From Novosphingobium flavum (GTDB lineage: Bacteria; Pseudomonadota; Alphaproteobacteria; Sphingomonadales; Sphingomonadaceae), in NCBI RefSeq assembly GCF_014230315.1, contig NZ_JACLAW010000005.1, positions 1 to 64,000 of the forward strand: a DNA stretch of 64,000 nucleotides, given 5' to 3'. Below, piece after piece: positions 50,101-63,962 of the stretch. Position 1 is the stretch's first letter; each line of letters starts with the position of its first letter. The position numbers and the translations under genes were made by a program. Below the pieces are notes generated by a model, which had not been told where the DNA came from, ran no database searches, and was given only the letters and a program-made list of their open reading frames with translations.

Positions 50101-50625
50101 GAAGACGATGCTCACCGGCAGGACGACATCTGTGGCGGTGACGTTGGTCGCGGTAATCGCGCCGGTCGTCGCCGTAACGCCGGTGCCGACGGCGAGCAGG
50201 CCATAGTCGTTCACCGTCGCAATCGAACCCAGCGTGGCGTTGACCGCTCCGGTACCGGCAACCAGTAGCGCCCCTGCGCCGATGCCGGTGTTGGCCAGGT
50301 TGAGGCCGCCGCCGCTGCCCGCGGCGATGGTCAGGTTGCCGACAGGCACGGCAATCAGGCTGGGCGCCGCCAGGCTGGTGGTGATGGCCCCGCCGAGTGT
50401 CGCGTTGAGGTCCGCCGTATCGCTCAATTGCAGGCCCTGGCCGACCACCGTTCCGACGGCAGCGGTCGCGTCGATCGTGCCGGTGGCGCCGCCGTTGGTG
50501 CAAGTCACCGCCGTGCCGCCCTGCGTGCAGACGCTCTGACCATGGGCAGGGGCGCAAAGCGCGAATATAGAGGTGGCAGCAGCAAGAATAGCGCCATTAC
50601 GGCGCGTGGAAAATACGCTGTTCAT
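47161..50625 (-). CDS. Autotransporter with a low-complexity beta-helix passenger
   Basis: 1154 residues. Signal peptide ends near APAHGQS. The passenger (about residues 30-870) is rich in Gly, Thr, Ala, Val and Asn with repeating hydrophobic-x-hydrophobic strands (ITVTGTAPVSGTAGYGIFAR, SLTNGGTLTLAGTSNFGLGT), typical of right-handed beta-helix passengers. Two Cys near the start (CTQGGTAVTC) and two in the middle are unusual for such passengers. The C-terminal 270 residues are an autotransporter barrel ending ...SKSFGGRIGFAF-like, here KSFGGRIGFAF with terminal Phe. No enzyme motif was found in the passenger; adhesion or surface attachment is a reasonable guess. Long frames on the opposite strand are composition artefacts. 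Confidence 0.88.
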   Translation of the reverse strand: MNSVFSTRRNGAILAAATSIFALCAPAHGQSVCTQGGTAVTCTNGGATGTIDATAAVGTVVGQGLQLSDTADLNATLGGAITTSLAAPSLIAVPVGNLTIAAGSGGGLNLANTGIGAGALLVAGTGAVNATLGSIATVNDYGLLAVGTGVTATTGAITATNVTATDVVLPVSIVFPAGASVGAGAAGIATTGNSTLTVNGNLGVAGTTNPLVGLVAYAPAGAASATVNGGVNVTTANSPIGVAAIGSTGATVRVTGATGITGISGTALAAITDTGTASVTCGGAVTATGNDSSGVYARGPVVNVSCGNITATGTGTTGLEAAGGTSLTATVGAVSANGAGSTAILLNETGVLPTIGTVDLTGGNVAATGTGSVGVNINGSSIIARLGTVNTAGAGVILNSPGAITLTSGNIATTGATAPGVLVIGGAGAVSLTTGTVTTIGTTSAGINASTTSGNLTVNSGLITSTGPGLIATTGSGNQLLTVNGVQSAATGISAVATGTGAITVTGTAPVSGTAGYGIFARGTTGTLTVNAAGATGALGAINLADSGAGTINVTLTGGTTTSAGADAVHLVTLGADTVTVNSGATVTGQGANDAIDLAGTLGNTVTINGTANMATGATGYLVNAAGGATTVAIGATGNAAGAFNLTGNNDSLTNGGTLTLAGTSNFGLGTDGLNNNAVLNLTTGATVNGLETLNNNASGTVNAVGTTTLTGTTVNNAGQLVAVGGTASLAGLAAFNNTGLITMVDGAANDTLTINGPFAGSGASRLAVDVDGGLNTADKLIVNGNVTGSTVIDVNLVGSPLYNPTGVIVVDSTGTVSAGAFTLAPADAQIGFLNYGLRQVGNDTFIASTLDPSFTALAAVGSMGQDLWYQSFDAYHDAIMGRHAGSLVTGSNVGIWGQLYESKDRYGDDNRTAVVNGTTITYSDKLRTHRRGAQVGLEFRGTGFVIGATGGYEWARSEEQPVTARIKAEGYNYGAYAHFGMASGLYAGVLLKRDDYHIDFANDARAVGFRSDAHSTGVDGEIGLKTGSTGSIAFDLNAGLSYVKTSIDAWNQYGLNFDWQHDESMRGRLGARVLFPSAWGAFLGAKVMHEFKDDGYLHVANTATVADIDMAQRGTWVRLEGGLMGIARKGVELTVWGDLGSTKSFGGRIGFAF

Positions 50626-51146
50626 CAGAGTTTCTCCCTCATGAGATGCGCGGCATCCTGCCGTTAACCGGCATCAAATTGTTGTTTGCAGTGAAGTGGT
50701 TGCGTGCGTGCGGTCGACCATGTCGCCCGTTTCGTCCCAACCGGCGACGGGCGGACCGGTTCCATTCCGGATCCAAAAAAATTCACTTGAGGTTCATGCA
50801 CTTGACGGTTTCGAACCGATATTGGTCGCGTCAGAGGCGGGCTCACCATCAACTGATTGAGTTGGTCGGCAGACCTGATGGATTCTTGGTCTTTTGACTG
50901 GCTGGGATCGCGAGGATTGCTTGCCCTTGATCTCCGACCATTCGTCTGAAGTGGCGCTCTGCCAATTTTTCCGTTCTTTCGCAGTTTTGGGCAATGGGCG
51001 CTGGTTAATTAAAAATTACGTCGACTTATCGAAGACTTGCTGTCGTTCCGAGGCAGTAGAAATTTTCCGCCAAACGGAACTGAACTCCATTCGGGCAGTT
51101 GCGAGGCCGGGGGATTATTGCCCTCCGCTGCATCTGGGAGGGTCGG
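50626..51146. other. Intergenic region between divergent autotransporter and hybrid kinase
   Basis: About 520 nt with promoters for both directions. A TTGACG hexamer (50802-50807) could be a -35 element toward the kinase, but I see no good -10 element at 16-18 nt. AT-rich patches occur near 50770 and 51005-51020. Frames crossing here have no family features. GGGAGGG lies 4 nt before the kinase GTG. Confidence 0.45.
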
Positions 51147-56503
<5,357 letters not shown>

Positions 56504-56504
<1 letters not shown>

Positions 56505-58537
56505 TGGGAGCGAAGGATTTCGCTCGGTCTTCCGCCGAGAGTTCGGCCGAATTCCCGGTCGTTCCCGCGCGGATCCTGTTGGTCGATGACGACGAGCGTA
56601 ACCTGCTCGCCCTGTCGCATGTGGTGAAGGACATCGCGGAGGTTGTGACGGCGGCCTCGGGGCGGGAGGCCTTGCGGCACCTCCTGCTCGGCGAATTCGC
56701 GGTGGTCCTGCTCGACGTGTTCATGCCGGGCATGGACGGCTATGAGGTCGCGCAGTTGATCCGCGAGCGCAAGCAAACCGCCCGCATCCCCATCATCTTC
56801 CTGTCGGCCGTGAACAAGGAAACCGAGCACATGATGCGCGGCTATGCGATGGGCGCGGTGGACTATGTGTTCAAGCCGGTCGACCCGGTCGTCCTCGCCT
56901 CGAAGGTCAGCGTGTTCGTGGACCTTTATAACATGCGCCAGCGCATCGAGGCGAAAAGCCGAGCGGAGCAGGCCCTGCGTGAGGAGAGCTTCCGCGCCCA
57001 ACTGGAGCGGCTCCAGATCGAAAGCGAGTTGAGCGCGTCCCGCGCCCGGCAGGCAGCGATCGTGGCCGCATTGCCGCTTGCCTTGTTCGAAGCGGTTCCC
57101 GGCGAAAACGGGATGCTGGTGCGCGAGTTCATCGCGGGGGACCTGGCGCGGCTGGCAGGGGTTGATGCGCCGGCGCTCGAAGCCGGGACGCTTCGTTGGG
57201 AAGATCGCATTTGCGTCGATGATCTGCTGGCTCTGAGCAGCGCTGCCGAGGCTTATGCCGACGAGGTCATTTCGAATGAATACCGCTGGATTGGCAGCGA
57301 CGACAGCTTGCGGCATTTCATCGAACATTGCGTGCCGATTGCCTGCCAGGACGACGGCGGCGTGCGGTGGGCGGGCACGATGTTCGACATTACCGACCGC
57401 AAGAAGCTCGAAGCGCAGTTGGTCCAGGCCGGAAAGATGGAAGTGCTCGGCCAGCTGACGGGAGGCATTGCTCATGACTTCAACAACGTTCTCGCTGCCG
57501 TGCTGGGCGGTGTGCGGCTACTCGAGCGCAAGGTAGGCCTCGACGAGAACGGGCAGCGTCTCATAGCGCAAATGCGGATTGCAGCCGAAAAGGGCGCCGA
57601 CCTTGTCAGGCGCATGATGGCCTTCGCCCGCAAGCAGGACCTTGTGCCGGTCCGGGTTTCTCCGGCCGAACTGTGCGAAACCGTTTCGGGGCTGGTCGAA
57701 CAGACGCTGGGTGCTGCGATCACGCTCGAGTGGGAATGTGCCTGCGACGATCTCGCATTTTTTGCCGATCGTTCGCAACTCGAGCTCGCCTTGGTCAATC
57801 TGGTGATCAATGCCCGGGATGCCATGCCTGACGGGGGCAAGATCGAGATCACCACCCGGCCGGCCTCTCCGGACGAGGCTGCAGAGAGGTCCATGGCTGA
57901 AGGCGCTGCTTTCCTGTGCATCGAGGTGCGCGACGACGGCATCGGCATTCCCGCTGCATTGATCAACCGGATTACCGAACCCTTCTACACGACAAAGCCG
58001 CTCGGCAAGGGGACGGGGTTGGGTCTGTCGATGGTAATGGGCTTTATCCAACAATCCGGCGGAGCCATTGACATAAGCAGTGAGGAGGGCGCGGGAACGG
58101 TGGTGCGCATTTTCCTTCCTGCGGTCCGCCACGGGCGGGCAGATAAGGCCTCGATCATGCCCGAAACCGAGCGAGGGAAGCAGGTGGTGCGCCGTGTCCT
58201 GGTCGTGGACGATGAGCCGACTGTCCGCTCGATCGTCGCGGAGCAACTGCGGGCCTTGGGCGCCGAGGTCGTTGAGGCGAGCAATGGCGCCGAGGCGCTG
58301 GAGTGCATTGCCGAGCCAAATTTTACGATTGATATGGTCATTTCCGATTATGCGATGCCAGGCCTCAATGGTCTTCAGACGATTGAACGTGCCCGACACC
58401 TGCGCCCTGATCTACGCTTCGTCTTGATGACCGGTTATTCCAATAATGCTCCTTCGACCTCTGACCGGACCATCCCGGTCCTTCAAAAGCCTGTGAGCGA
58501 AGCGGAGTTTGATGCATTGTTGCGGGAGCGGGATTAG
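56504..58537 (+). CDS. REC-kinase-REC hybrid histidine kinase
   Basis: 677 residues. N-terminal receiver (RILLVDDDERN, phospho-acceptor D71 in VVLLDVFMPGMDGYE, KPVD), a coiled coil, a PAS-like region (about 200-300), HisKA of the HDFNN type (GGIAHDFNNVLAAVLGG, H324), ATPase (NLVINARDAMPDGG, DDGIGIP, GTGLGLSMVMGF) and a C-terminal receiver (RVLVVDDEPTV, D615 in MVISDYAMPGLNG). ATG 56504 overlaps the preceding kinase stop by one base. The N-terminal receiver could accept phosphate from the upstream kinase or an HPt protein; none is encoded nearby. The two proteins are probably a single signalling pathway. Confidence 0.92.
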
Positions 58538-58596
58538 CGACCTCAGCCCCCTGGATTTCCCGACGCCTTCGATCCCGATTTTGAGGACCGGAGGCG

Positions 58597-58731
58597 ATGA
58601 TGGCTAAGCCCACTTTCAGCGATGCATTCAAGCGTGATGCCGTGGCCCGGATCACCGAGTGCGGGTGGGCTGACGTCTCTCCGAGGAGGCTGGGCGGCGG
58701 CATCAGGTTCGCGCCGCATATTTCGAAATAA
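58597..58731 (+). pseudogene. IS3-type orfA transposase relic
   Basis: Forty-four residues beginning MMAKPTFSDAFKRDAVARIT, followed by ECGWADVSPRRLG, matching the N-terminus of IS3-group OrfA (FSDEFKRDAVxxI..., then the HTH). Similarity stops after about residue 33, and a stop comes at 58731. The rest of orfA and all of orfB are absent. It marks an old insertion between the kinase pair and the ECF operon. Confidence 0.8.
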
Positions 58732-58837
58732 TTGCGCCAGCCCGTGGGTCGAGCCTGATCAGGCGTCTTGCAATCAACGTGCACAATTGATCGTCAAAAA
58801 ATTGCGAGCGCGTCCATAAGTTCGGTGCGGGAGAGTC
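58732..58837. other. Short stretch downstream of the IS3 relic
   Basis: Holds no supported gene. It probably includes the right part of the degraded element and the promoter for the downstream small ORFs and sigma factor. Nothing further is visible. Confidence 0.4.
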
Positions 58838-58951
58838 GTGGTGAAATTTGCGCCCAATGCCATGGCGACAATCATGATTGTCGCTTTCGTGCCGACGAAA
58901 GCCGCACTCGCGGCGGAATTTGAGGTCCGGGAAGGTGATCGCGCATGGTGA
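58838..58951 (+). CDS. Candidate small ORF with hydrophobic leader (37 aa)
   Basis: GTG-started frame of 37 residues: VVKFAPNAMATIMIVAFVPT then KAALAAEFEVREGDRAW. The first part looks like a signal peptide with an AxA-like site (ALA-AE). GGGAGAG lies 2-5 nt upstream of the first GTG (58838) and 5-8 nt upstream of the second (58841). Its stop overlaps the next small ORF (ATGGTGA). It could be a leader peptide, a secreted peptide or the remnant of a larger exported protein. Coding status is uncertain. Confidence 0.35.
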   Translation: MVKFAPNAMATIMIVAFVPTKAALAAEFEVREGDRAW

Positions 58952-59040
58952 TCGCGGCCTTGCAGGCCGGCGCGGCCATCGACACCGCTTTACACGACGT
59001 TGATCCAGACCCTATTCACGCTGGGGAATGGAGGGACTGA
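58945..59040 (+). CDS. Candidate small ORF abutting the ECF sigma gene (31 aa)
   Basis: ATG-started frame of 31 residues (MVIAALQAGAAIDTALHDVD, then PDPIHAGEWRD) that begins in a 7-nt overlap with the preceding small ORF and stops at 59040, immediately before the sigma-factor ATG at 59041. The chain of overlapping and abutting frames hints at translational coupling to the sigma gene, or at remnants of one frameshifted gene. Coding status is uncertain. Confidence 0.3.
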   Translation: MVIAALQAGAAIDTALHDVDPDPIHAGEWRD

Positions 59041-59577
59041 ATGGCATCGGATCCGAGCCACGAGAGCATGGATCAGGATGCCTTCGGCAAAGTATTCCTG
59101 GCAACCTGGTCCAAGCGTTACAGACGAGCGCTGCTGTCGTTCTTCCGGCGGCGCCTGCCGCCGGGGGACCATCAGGAAGATCTCGTGCAGGAGGTGTTCC
59201 TCCGCCTGGCAAGAAGGCAGAATCTGCATGAGATCGCGAACGTCGATGGATACATTTTTCAGTCGGCTTCTTCGGTCCTGATGGATTGGCGCCGCAGCCA
59301 GGCGCGCCGCGCATTCGGTCTGCACGATCCCATCGACGAGACGCTTCTGGATGTGGGAGCAACGCCGGAGCGCGTCATTCTCGGGCGCGATGCACTCAAC
59401 CGGCTGATCGTGGCGCTGGAGGATATGCCGAGCCGGACCCAAGCCATTTTCATCCTCTATCATTTCGAAGAGAAGACCCACGGCGAAATCGGTCGTGCAC
59501 TGGGGATCGCGATAAGAACGGTCGAGGATCATATCGCCCGAGCTAACAGATACCTCCGGGATGTGGTGGAGCTATGA
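59041..59577 (+). CDS. ECF sigma factor, FecI type
   Basis: 178 residues. Region 2: RRALLSFFRRRLPPGDHQED, LVQEVFLRLARR; region 4: ALEDMPSRTQAIFILYHFEE, KTHGEIGRALGIAIRTVEDH, IARANRYLRDVVEL. This is a FecI-like extracytoplasmic-function sigma factor that should transcribe the receptor operon after a surface signal. GGAGG lies 7 nt before the ATG at 59041. The next gene (FecR) overlaps by 4 nt (ATGA). No iron-box motif is evident, so the signal need not be iron. Confidence 0.92.
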   Translation: MASDPSHESMDQDAFGKVFLATWSKRYRRALLSFFRRRLPPGDHQEDLVQEVFLRLARRQNLHEIANVDGYIFQSASSVLMDWRRSQARRAFGLHDPIDETLLDVGATPERVILGRDALNRLIVALEDMPSRTQAIFILYHFEEKTHGEIGRALGIAIRTVEDHIARANRYLRDVVEL

Positions 59578-60566
59578 ATATCAGGAACTTGCAGGCCGCC
59601 GCGGAAGGCGAGCCAGTCGATGCCGAAGGATGGGACGCGCGTCTGCGCTCGCCGCTTTGCAGCGAGGAGGACCGGGCAGCCTTCGCTCGATGGTGGGCCG
59701 AGGCCCCGGAAAATGCTGGTGCGATGGAGAACCTCCACGCCAGGATCAGTCTCCTCAAGGGGGCCGCACGCTTCGACCCCCGGCTTCGCGCGCTGACGGA
59801 AAAGGCGACCGTGGCGGCGGGCGAACGGGTGAGGCGCAGGTGGAAGGTCGCCGCGGCGATCTGCATTGTCGGCGGTGTTGGCGTGCTGGCACTGAGCACC
59901 GTTTCCGGCCTGACAGGACCGGTGACCGTCTATCGTACCGCAGCCGGCAAGCAGTCGACCATCCAACTCGAGGACGGGTCGGAAGTGGTGCTCAATTCCA
60001 AGTCGGAACTTGCGGTCCAGTACGGCATTATGACGCGCTCGCTGACGCTGAAGGCCGGCGAGGCGATGTTCGAGGTGGCGCACGAGCGGCGTCCGTTCGT
60101 GGTAACCGTCGGCTCGCAGGAGGTTGTCGCGGTCGGCACGGCGTTCAACATCCGGACCGGGCCACGCGACCTCGAGGTGACCATGGTCCACGGGAAGGTG
60201 AATGTGCGGCCGGCCGTTCAGGCGCATGGCGATCAACAGGTGTTCTCGCTGGTGGCGGGGCAGCGCCTGGTTGCCGACCATGTCAATCGGTCGGTCACGG
60301 TGACGCAGTCGGACGCCAAGGTGGAGACCGCTTGGCTGGAGGGCCGGGTCCAGTTCGAGGACAAGCCGCTGGCTGAGGCTATCAGCGAGATCAACCGGTA
60401 TACCGACCATCCGATTTCGATCGCTGATCCCAGCTTGCAGTCGCTGGTGGTCAACGGATCGTTCAGGACCGCCCAGCCCGAAAATTTCGTCGCCGCGCTG
60501 ACCAGTTATTACCCGATCCGGGCGAAAATCACATCCGCGGGCGACGTGGAGCTGGTTCGCCGATAA
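59574..60566 (+). CDS. FecR-type anti-sigma/signal-transfer protein
   Basis: 330 residues. An N-terminal cytoplasmic part (SEEDRAAFARWWAEAPENAG), one membrane helix near residues 88-107 (WKVAAAICIVGGVGVLALST) and a periplasmic FecR domain (TAAGKQSTIQLEDGSEVVLN, VQYGIMTRSLTLKAGEAMFE, VAHERRPFVVTVG). The C-terminal STN-interacting part includes QFEDKPLAEAISEINRYTDH. It should receive a signal from the STN domain of the TBDR at 60651 and release the sigma factor. It overlaps the sigma gene by 4 nt and precedes the receptor by 84 nt. Confidence 0.93.
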   Translation: MNIRNLQAAAEGEPVDAEGWDARLRSPLCSEEDRAAFARWWAEAPENAGAMENLHARISLLKGAARFDPRLRALTEKATVAAGERVRRRWKVAAAICIVGGVGVLALSTVSGLTGPVTVYRTAAGKQSTIQLEDGSEVVLNSKSELAVQYGIMTRSLTLKAGEAMFEVAHERRPFVVTVGSQEVVAVGTAFNIRTGPRDLEVTMVHGKVNVRPAVQAHGDQQVFSLVAGQRLVADHVNRSVTVTQSDAKVETAWLEGRVQFEDKPLAEAISEINRYTDHPISIADPSLQSLVVNGSFRTAQPENFVAALTSYYPIRAKITSAGDVELVRR

Positions 60567-60650
60567 AGTTTTTTTGCAGGGTCCGTGGGATCTTCGATTT
60601 TATCCGTCTTGCCCCGTAACACTAACAAAAAGTTTGTGACGGGAGAATAC

Positions 60651-63600
60651 GTGACGAAATTCCTGAACGGTGTGCACAGAGGACTTTTCCTGTCTTCTTG
60701 TGCCGTTGCTATCGTGGCTGTCAGTTCCGGTGCCCATGCGCAGGAAGTCCGCCAGTACAACATTTCGCCTGGAAACCTGAAAGCGAGCCTGCAGCAATTT
60801 GCTCGCCAGAGTGATCGAGAGATCCTGTTCGATGCGCGCCTCGTCGCCAACAAGCGCACGAAGGGCTTTGCGGGGCGGGCGGATGCCGAAAAGGTGCTCG
60901 CCGACCTGCTCGAAGGTTCTCATCTCACTTTTACCAAGAACGGGGCCGGAACCCTGCTGGTGACGGCACAGGCCGCCCAGCCCGCCGCGGCCCGCCCTCA
61001 GGCACGGCCCCGCCGGCCCCAGCCCGCCGCGGTGCAACCCGTGGCGGACAGCGAGCCGGAAGCGGCTGCGCCGCTTGAACCCGAGGCCGACATCGTCGTG
61101 ACGGGATCGCGACTGACCAATGGAAACAATTCGCCGACGCCGGTGACGATCGTCAGCGTCGATCAGCTCAAGGCGGCGAAACCAGCCACTGTGTTCGAGG
61201 CTCTGCTCGACGTTCCGGCTTTTGCCGGTTCTCGCGGCGGGACATCTTCGAACCCGACGGGAAACGGTGCGAACAGCGGCCAGATCAGCGCCTTGAACCT
61301 GCGGGGCCTGGGGCCGGTCCGCACACTGATCCTCTATGATGGCCATCGTGTGCCGCCGACCCAGCAGGACGGGCTGGTCGATGCGAACACCGTGCCCGAA
61401 CTGCTCCTCTCGCGCGTTGACGTGGTGACGGGCGGCGCCTCGGCGGTCTATGGATCGGACGCGATCGGCGGCGTCGTCAACTTCATTACCGATCGCAAGT
61501 TCACCGGGCTGAAGCTTGACCTGCAGGGCGGTCTGTCGCAGCGCAGCGATGCGGGAACCTACCAGATTGGCGGCGCGGCCGGGGCAAACCTGTTCGGCGG
61601 CCGCGGCCACATCGAGGCAAGCGTCCAGAACCTCCATGACAACGGGATCCTTGACCGCAACGCGCGGGCGCAGTTCCTGGGCCGCTGGACGGTGCAGGGC
61701 AATGGCTGCCCGAACGGGGTGGGTTCGGCCAATTGCGTGCCGTTCTACCTGGTGTCGGGGGCAAACGCGACGGCGTGGACCTATGGCGGCAAGATCGTCG
61801 GCCCGAGCAATACGGCGCAGCGCACCAACCCGCTGCTGAACTACACCTTCGATGGCGTGGGCAGCCCGCTGAGGCCGTTCGTCAACGGCGCGACGGTGCC
61901 GGGTAGCAGCGCGATCCAGATCGGCGGCGACGGCATCTACGATACGGGGACGACGCTCAAGCCCGAGCAGGACATCCTGCAGGCATTTGGCCGGTTCGAC
62001 TACGACGTGGCTGACAACGTGCACTTCTACACATCGCTTGCATATACGCGCGATCACACCTTCAACCTTTACGGCGATGTCAACAGCAACTCGATCGTGT
62101 TCAGCGTGAACAACGCCTATTTCGCGCGCGATTATGCCGACGCGCGCCAGCAGTTTCTCAATGCCGGCATTACGACTTTCAACTTCTCCAAGAAGTATGG
62201 ACCGGGTGATCACATGCCCAAGTCCAACATCGATAACACCACGAAGACGATATACTGGAGCGCGGGCCTTGAGGGCAGCTTCGGTGACGGATACAAGTGG
62301 GAGCTGGGATATACCAAGAGTGATGTGGAGCTGACGACTTACAGCAACTTCACTCTTGCCAATGGCCGGTTCTTCGCCGCGACTGACGCTGTCGTCAACC
62401 CAGTGAATGGCCAGATCGTCTGCAACGTTACCCTGACCAATCCCGGCCTGTACCCGGGCTGCGTGCCGATCAACGTGTTCGGGACCGGTTCTGAATCTCA
62501 GGAGGCGATCGACTATGTGCGCCGCCAGGGCATGTTCGTCACGAAGTTGCCGATGGACGACATCAGCGGCAGCATGACCGGCAAGCCCTTCGACCTCTGG
62601 GCGGGACCAGTGGCGCTGGCCTTTTCGGGTGAGTGGCGCCGGCAAGGGCTTGAAACGGAAAGCACCAACCAGACGGTCGATTACGCTCCGCTCGATTGCA
62701 CTGGCCTGCGCTACAACTGCACGCCTGTCGCGGCGACCAACGTTGGCACGCCGCAGTACAACGGCGGCGTGGCACCGCGCCCGCCGGTGCACATCGACGT
62801 TGCCGAGGCTGCGCTCGAAGCCGACGTGCCGCTGCTGAAGGATGCATTCCTGGCGCAGTCGCTCAGCCTCAATCTTGCCGGGCGCTATGCCAAGTATTGG
62901 GCCACCGGCAATCCCGACCTGACCAAGCCCGCGCTGCACAACGAATTTGAAGCGAGGACCTGGAAGGTCGGCATCGACTGGGAGATCAACGATAGCGTGC
63001 GGTTGCGGGCGACACGCTCTCGCGACATCCGTGCGCCAAACCTGTTCGAGTTGTACCGGAGCAACGGCACGACCTTTTCCAACGCCTTCACGGATTTTCT
63101 GACCGGGCGGCAGCTTACCGGCACCAATACGCAGCCCGCGTTGGTGAACGGCGGCAACCCGAACCTCAAGCCGGAAAAGGCCGACACGCTGACGCTGGGC
63201 ATCGTGATCAAGCCGTGGTCCCAGTTCAGCTTCTCGGTCGATTACTACAACATCAAGGTGCGCGACTTTATCACGACGCTCAGCGGCGTCGATCAGGTGA
63301 CGCAGCAGACCTGCTATGACGGCAATGCCCTCTACTGCACGCTGCAGGAACGCCCGGGGCCGCTGACCGATACTTCGGCGACGAACGCGATCACCAGATA
63401 TTTCGCGCTTCCGGCAAACATCGCCGAACTCAGCACCAAGGGGATCGATTTCGAGACCAACTTCAGCACGAGGATCGCGGGCCGGCCCTTCACCTTCCGC
63501 GGATTGGTCAGCTATCAGCCGCACCTTGTCCTCAAGCAGCCCGCAACCAAGACACAGGACTTCGCCGGGGCGCTTGGCGCGCCGGCCGGGTCTCAGGCCA

Positions 63601-63962
63601 GTGCCAAGTTGCGGATGACGGCTGCCATACATTTCGAGCCGACCGATCACCTCGCGCTCGATTGGCAGACGCGGTTTCGCGGCAAGATGCACCAGAGCCC
63701 CGATCCTACGCTGCTCGAAGAAGCGAACGCGGGCGCGCCCGCCGTCACTTTCTCGGACGTGACCGTCTCCTACAAGGTGCCGGCGGTCCTGAATGGCCGC
63801 GCGACCCTGTACCTCAATGTCGCCAATGTGTTTGATCAGATGGCGCCGATCGCGGCCTCTTATCCGCTTGCGAATGCGCCTGGCCTCAATGGCGGCGGGT
63901 TCGTGCTCGGGGACAATCCGATCGGCCGCTACTTCCGCCTGGGCCTTCGGGCCCGCTGGTAA
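60651..63962 (+). CDS. TonB-dependent transducer with N-terminal STN domain
   Basis: About 1103 residues. GTG 60651 follows GGGAGA at good spacing (earlier in-frame start 60585 is less likely). Signal peptide ends at about SGAHAQ. The STN domain follows (YNISPGNLKASLQQFARQSD, REILFDARLVANKRTKGFAG, ADAEKVLADLLEGSHLTFTK), then a Pro/Ala-rich linker, plug (ADIVVTGSRLTNGNNSPTPV, LNLRGLGPVRTLILYDGHRV, DVVTGGASAVYGSDAIGGVV) and barrel ending YFRLGLRARW. With the sigma factor and FecR this is a complete cell-surface signalling system. It is a paralogue of the receptor at 12904. The 38 bases after it hold AGGAGAGA, probably the ribosome-binding site of a gene outside the window. Confidence 0.93.
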   Translation: MTKFLNGVHRGLFLSSCAVAIVAVSSGAHAQEVRQYNISPGNLKASLQQFARQSDREILFDARLVANKRTKGFAGRADAEKVLADLLEGSHLTFTKNGAGTLLVTAQAAQPAAARPQARPRRPQPAAVQPVADSEPEAAAPLEPEADIVVTGSRLTNGNNSPTPVTIVSVDQLKAAKPATVFEALLDVPAFAGSRGGTSSNPTGNGANSGQISALNLRGLGPVRTLILYDGHRVPPTQQDGLVDANTVPELLLSRVDVVTGGASAVYGSDAIGGVVNFITDRKFTGLKLDLQGGLSQRSDAGTYQIGGAAGANLFGGRGHIEASVQNLHDNGILDRNARAQFLGRWTVQGNGCPNGVGSANCVPFYLVSGANATAWTYGGKIVGPSNTAQRTNPLLNYTFDGVGSPLRPFVNGATVPGSSAIQIGGDGIYDTGTTLKPEQDILQAFGRFDYDVADNVHFYTSLAYTRDHTFNLYGDVNSNSIVFSVNNAYFARDYADARQQFLNAGITTFNFSKKYGPGDHMPKSNIDNTTKTIYWSAGLEGSFGDGYKWELGYTKSDVELTTYSNFTLANGRFFAATDAVVNPVNGQIVCNVTLTNPGLYPGCVPINVFGTGSESQEAIDYVRRQGMFVTKLPMDDISGSMTGKPFDLWAGPVALAFSGEWRRQGLETESTNQTVDYAPLDCTGLRYNCTPVAATNVGTPQYNGGVAPRPPVHIDVAEAALEADVPLLKDAFLAQSLSLNLAGRYAKYWATGNPDLTKPALHNEFEARTWKVGIDWEINDSVRLRATRSRDIRAPNLFELYRSNGTTFSNAFTDFLTGRQLTGTNTQPALVNGGNPNLKPEKADTLTLGIVIKPWSQFSFSVDYYNIKVRDFITTLSGVDQVTQQTCYDGNALYCTLQERPGPLTDTSATNAITRYFALPANIAELSTKGIDFETNFSTRIAGRPFTFRGLVSYQPHLVLKQPATKTQDFAGALGAPAGSQASAKLRMTAAIHFEPTDHLALDWQTRFRGKMHQSPDPTLLEEANAGAPAVTFSDVTVSYKVPAVLNGRATLYLNVANVFDQMAPIAASYPLANAPGLNGGGFVLGDNPIGRYFRLGLRARW

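Noticed and set aside
48856-50268. Plus-strand frame of 470 aa across the autotransporter passenger
   Set aside because: Low-complexity antisense of a repetitive Gly/Thr-rich gene.
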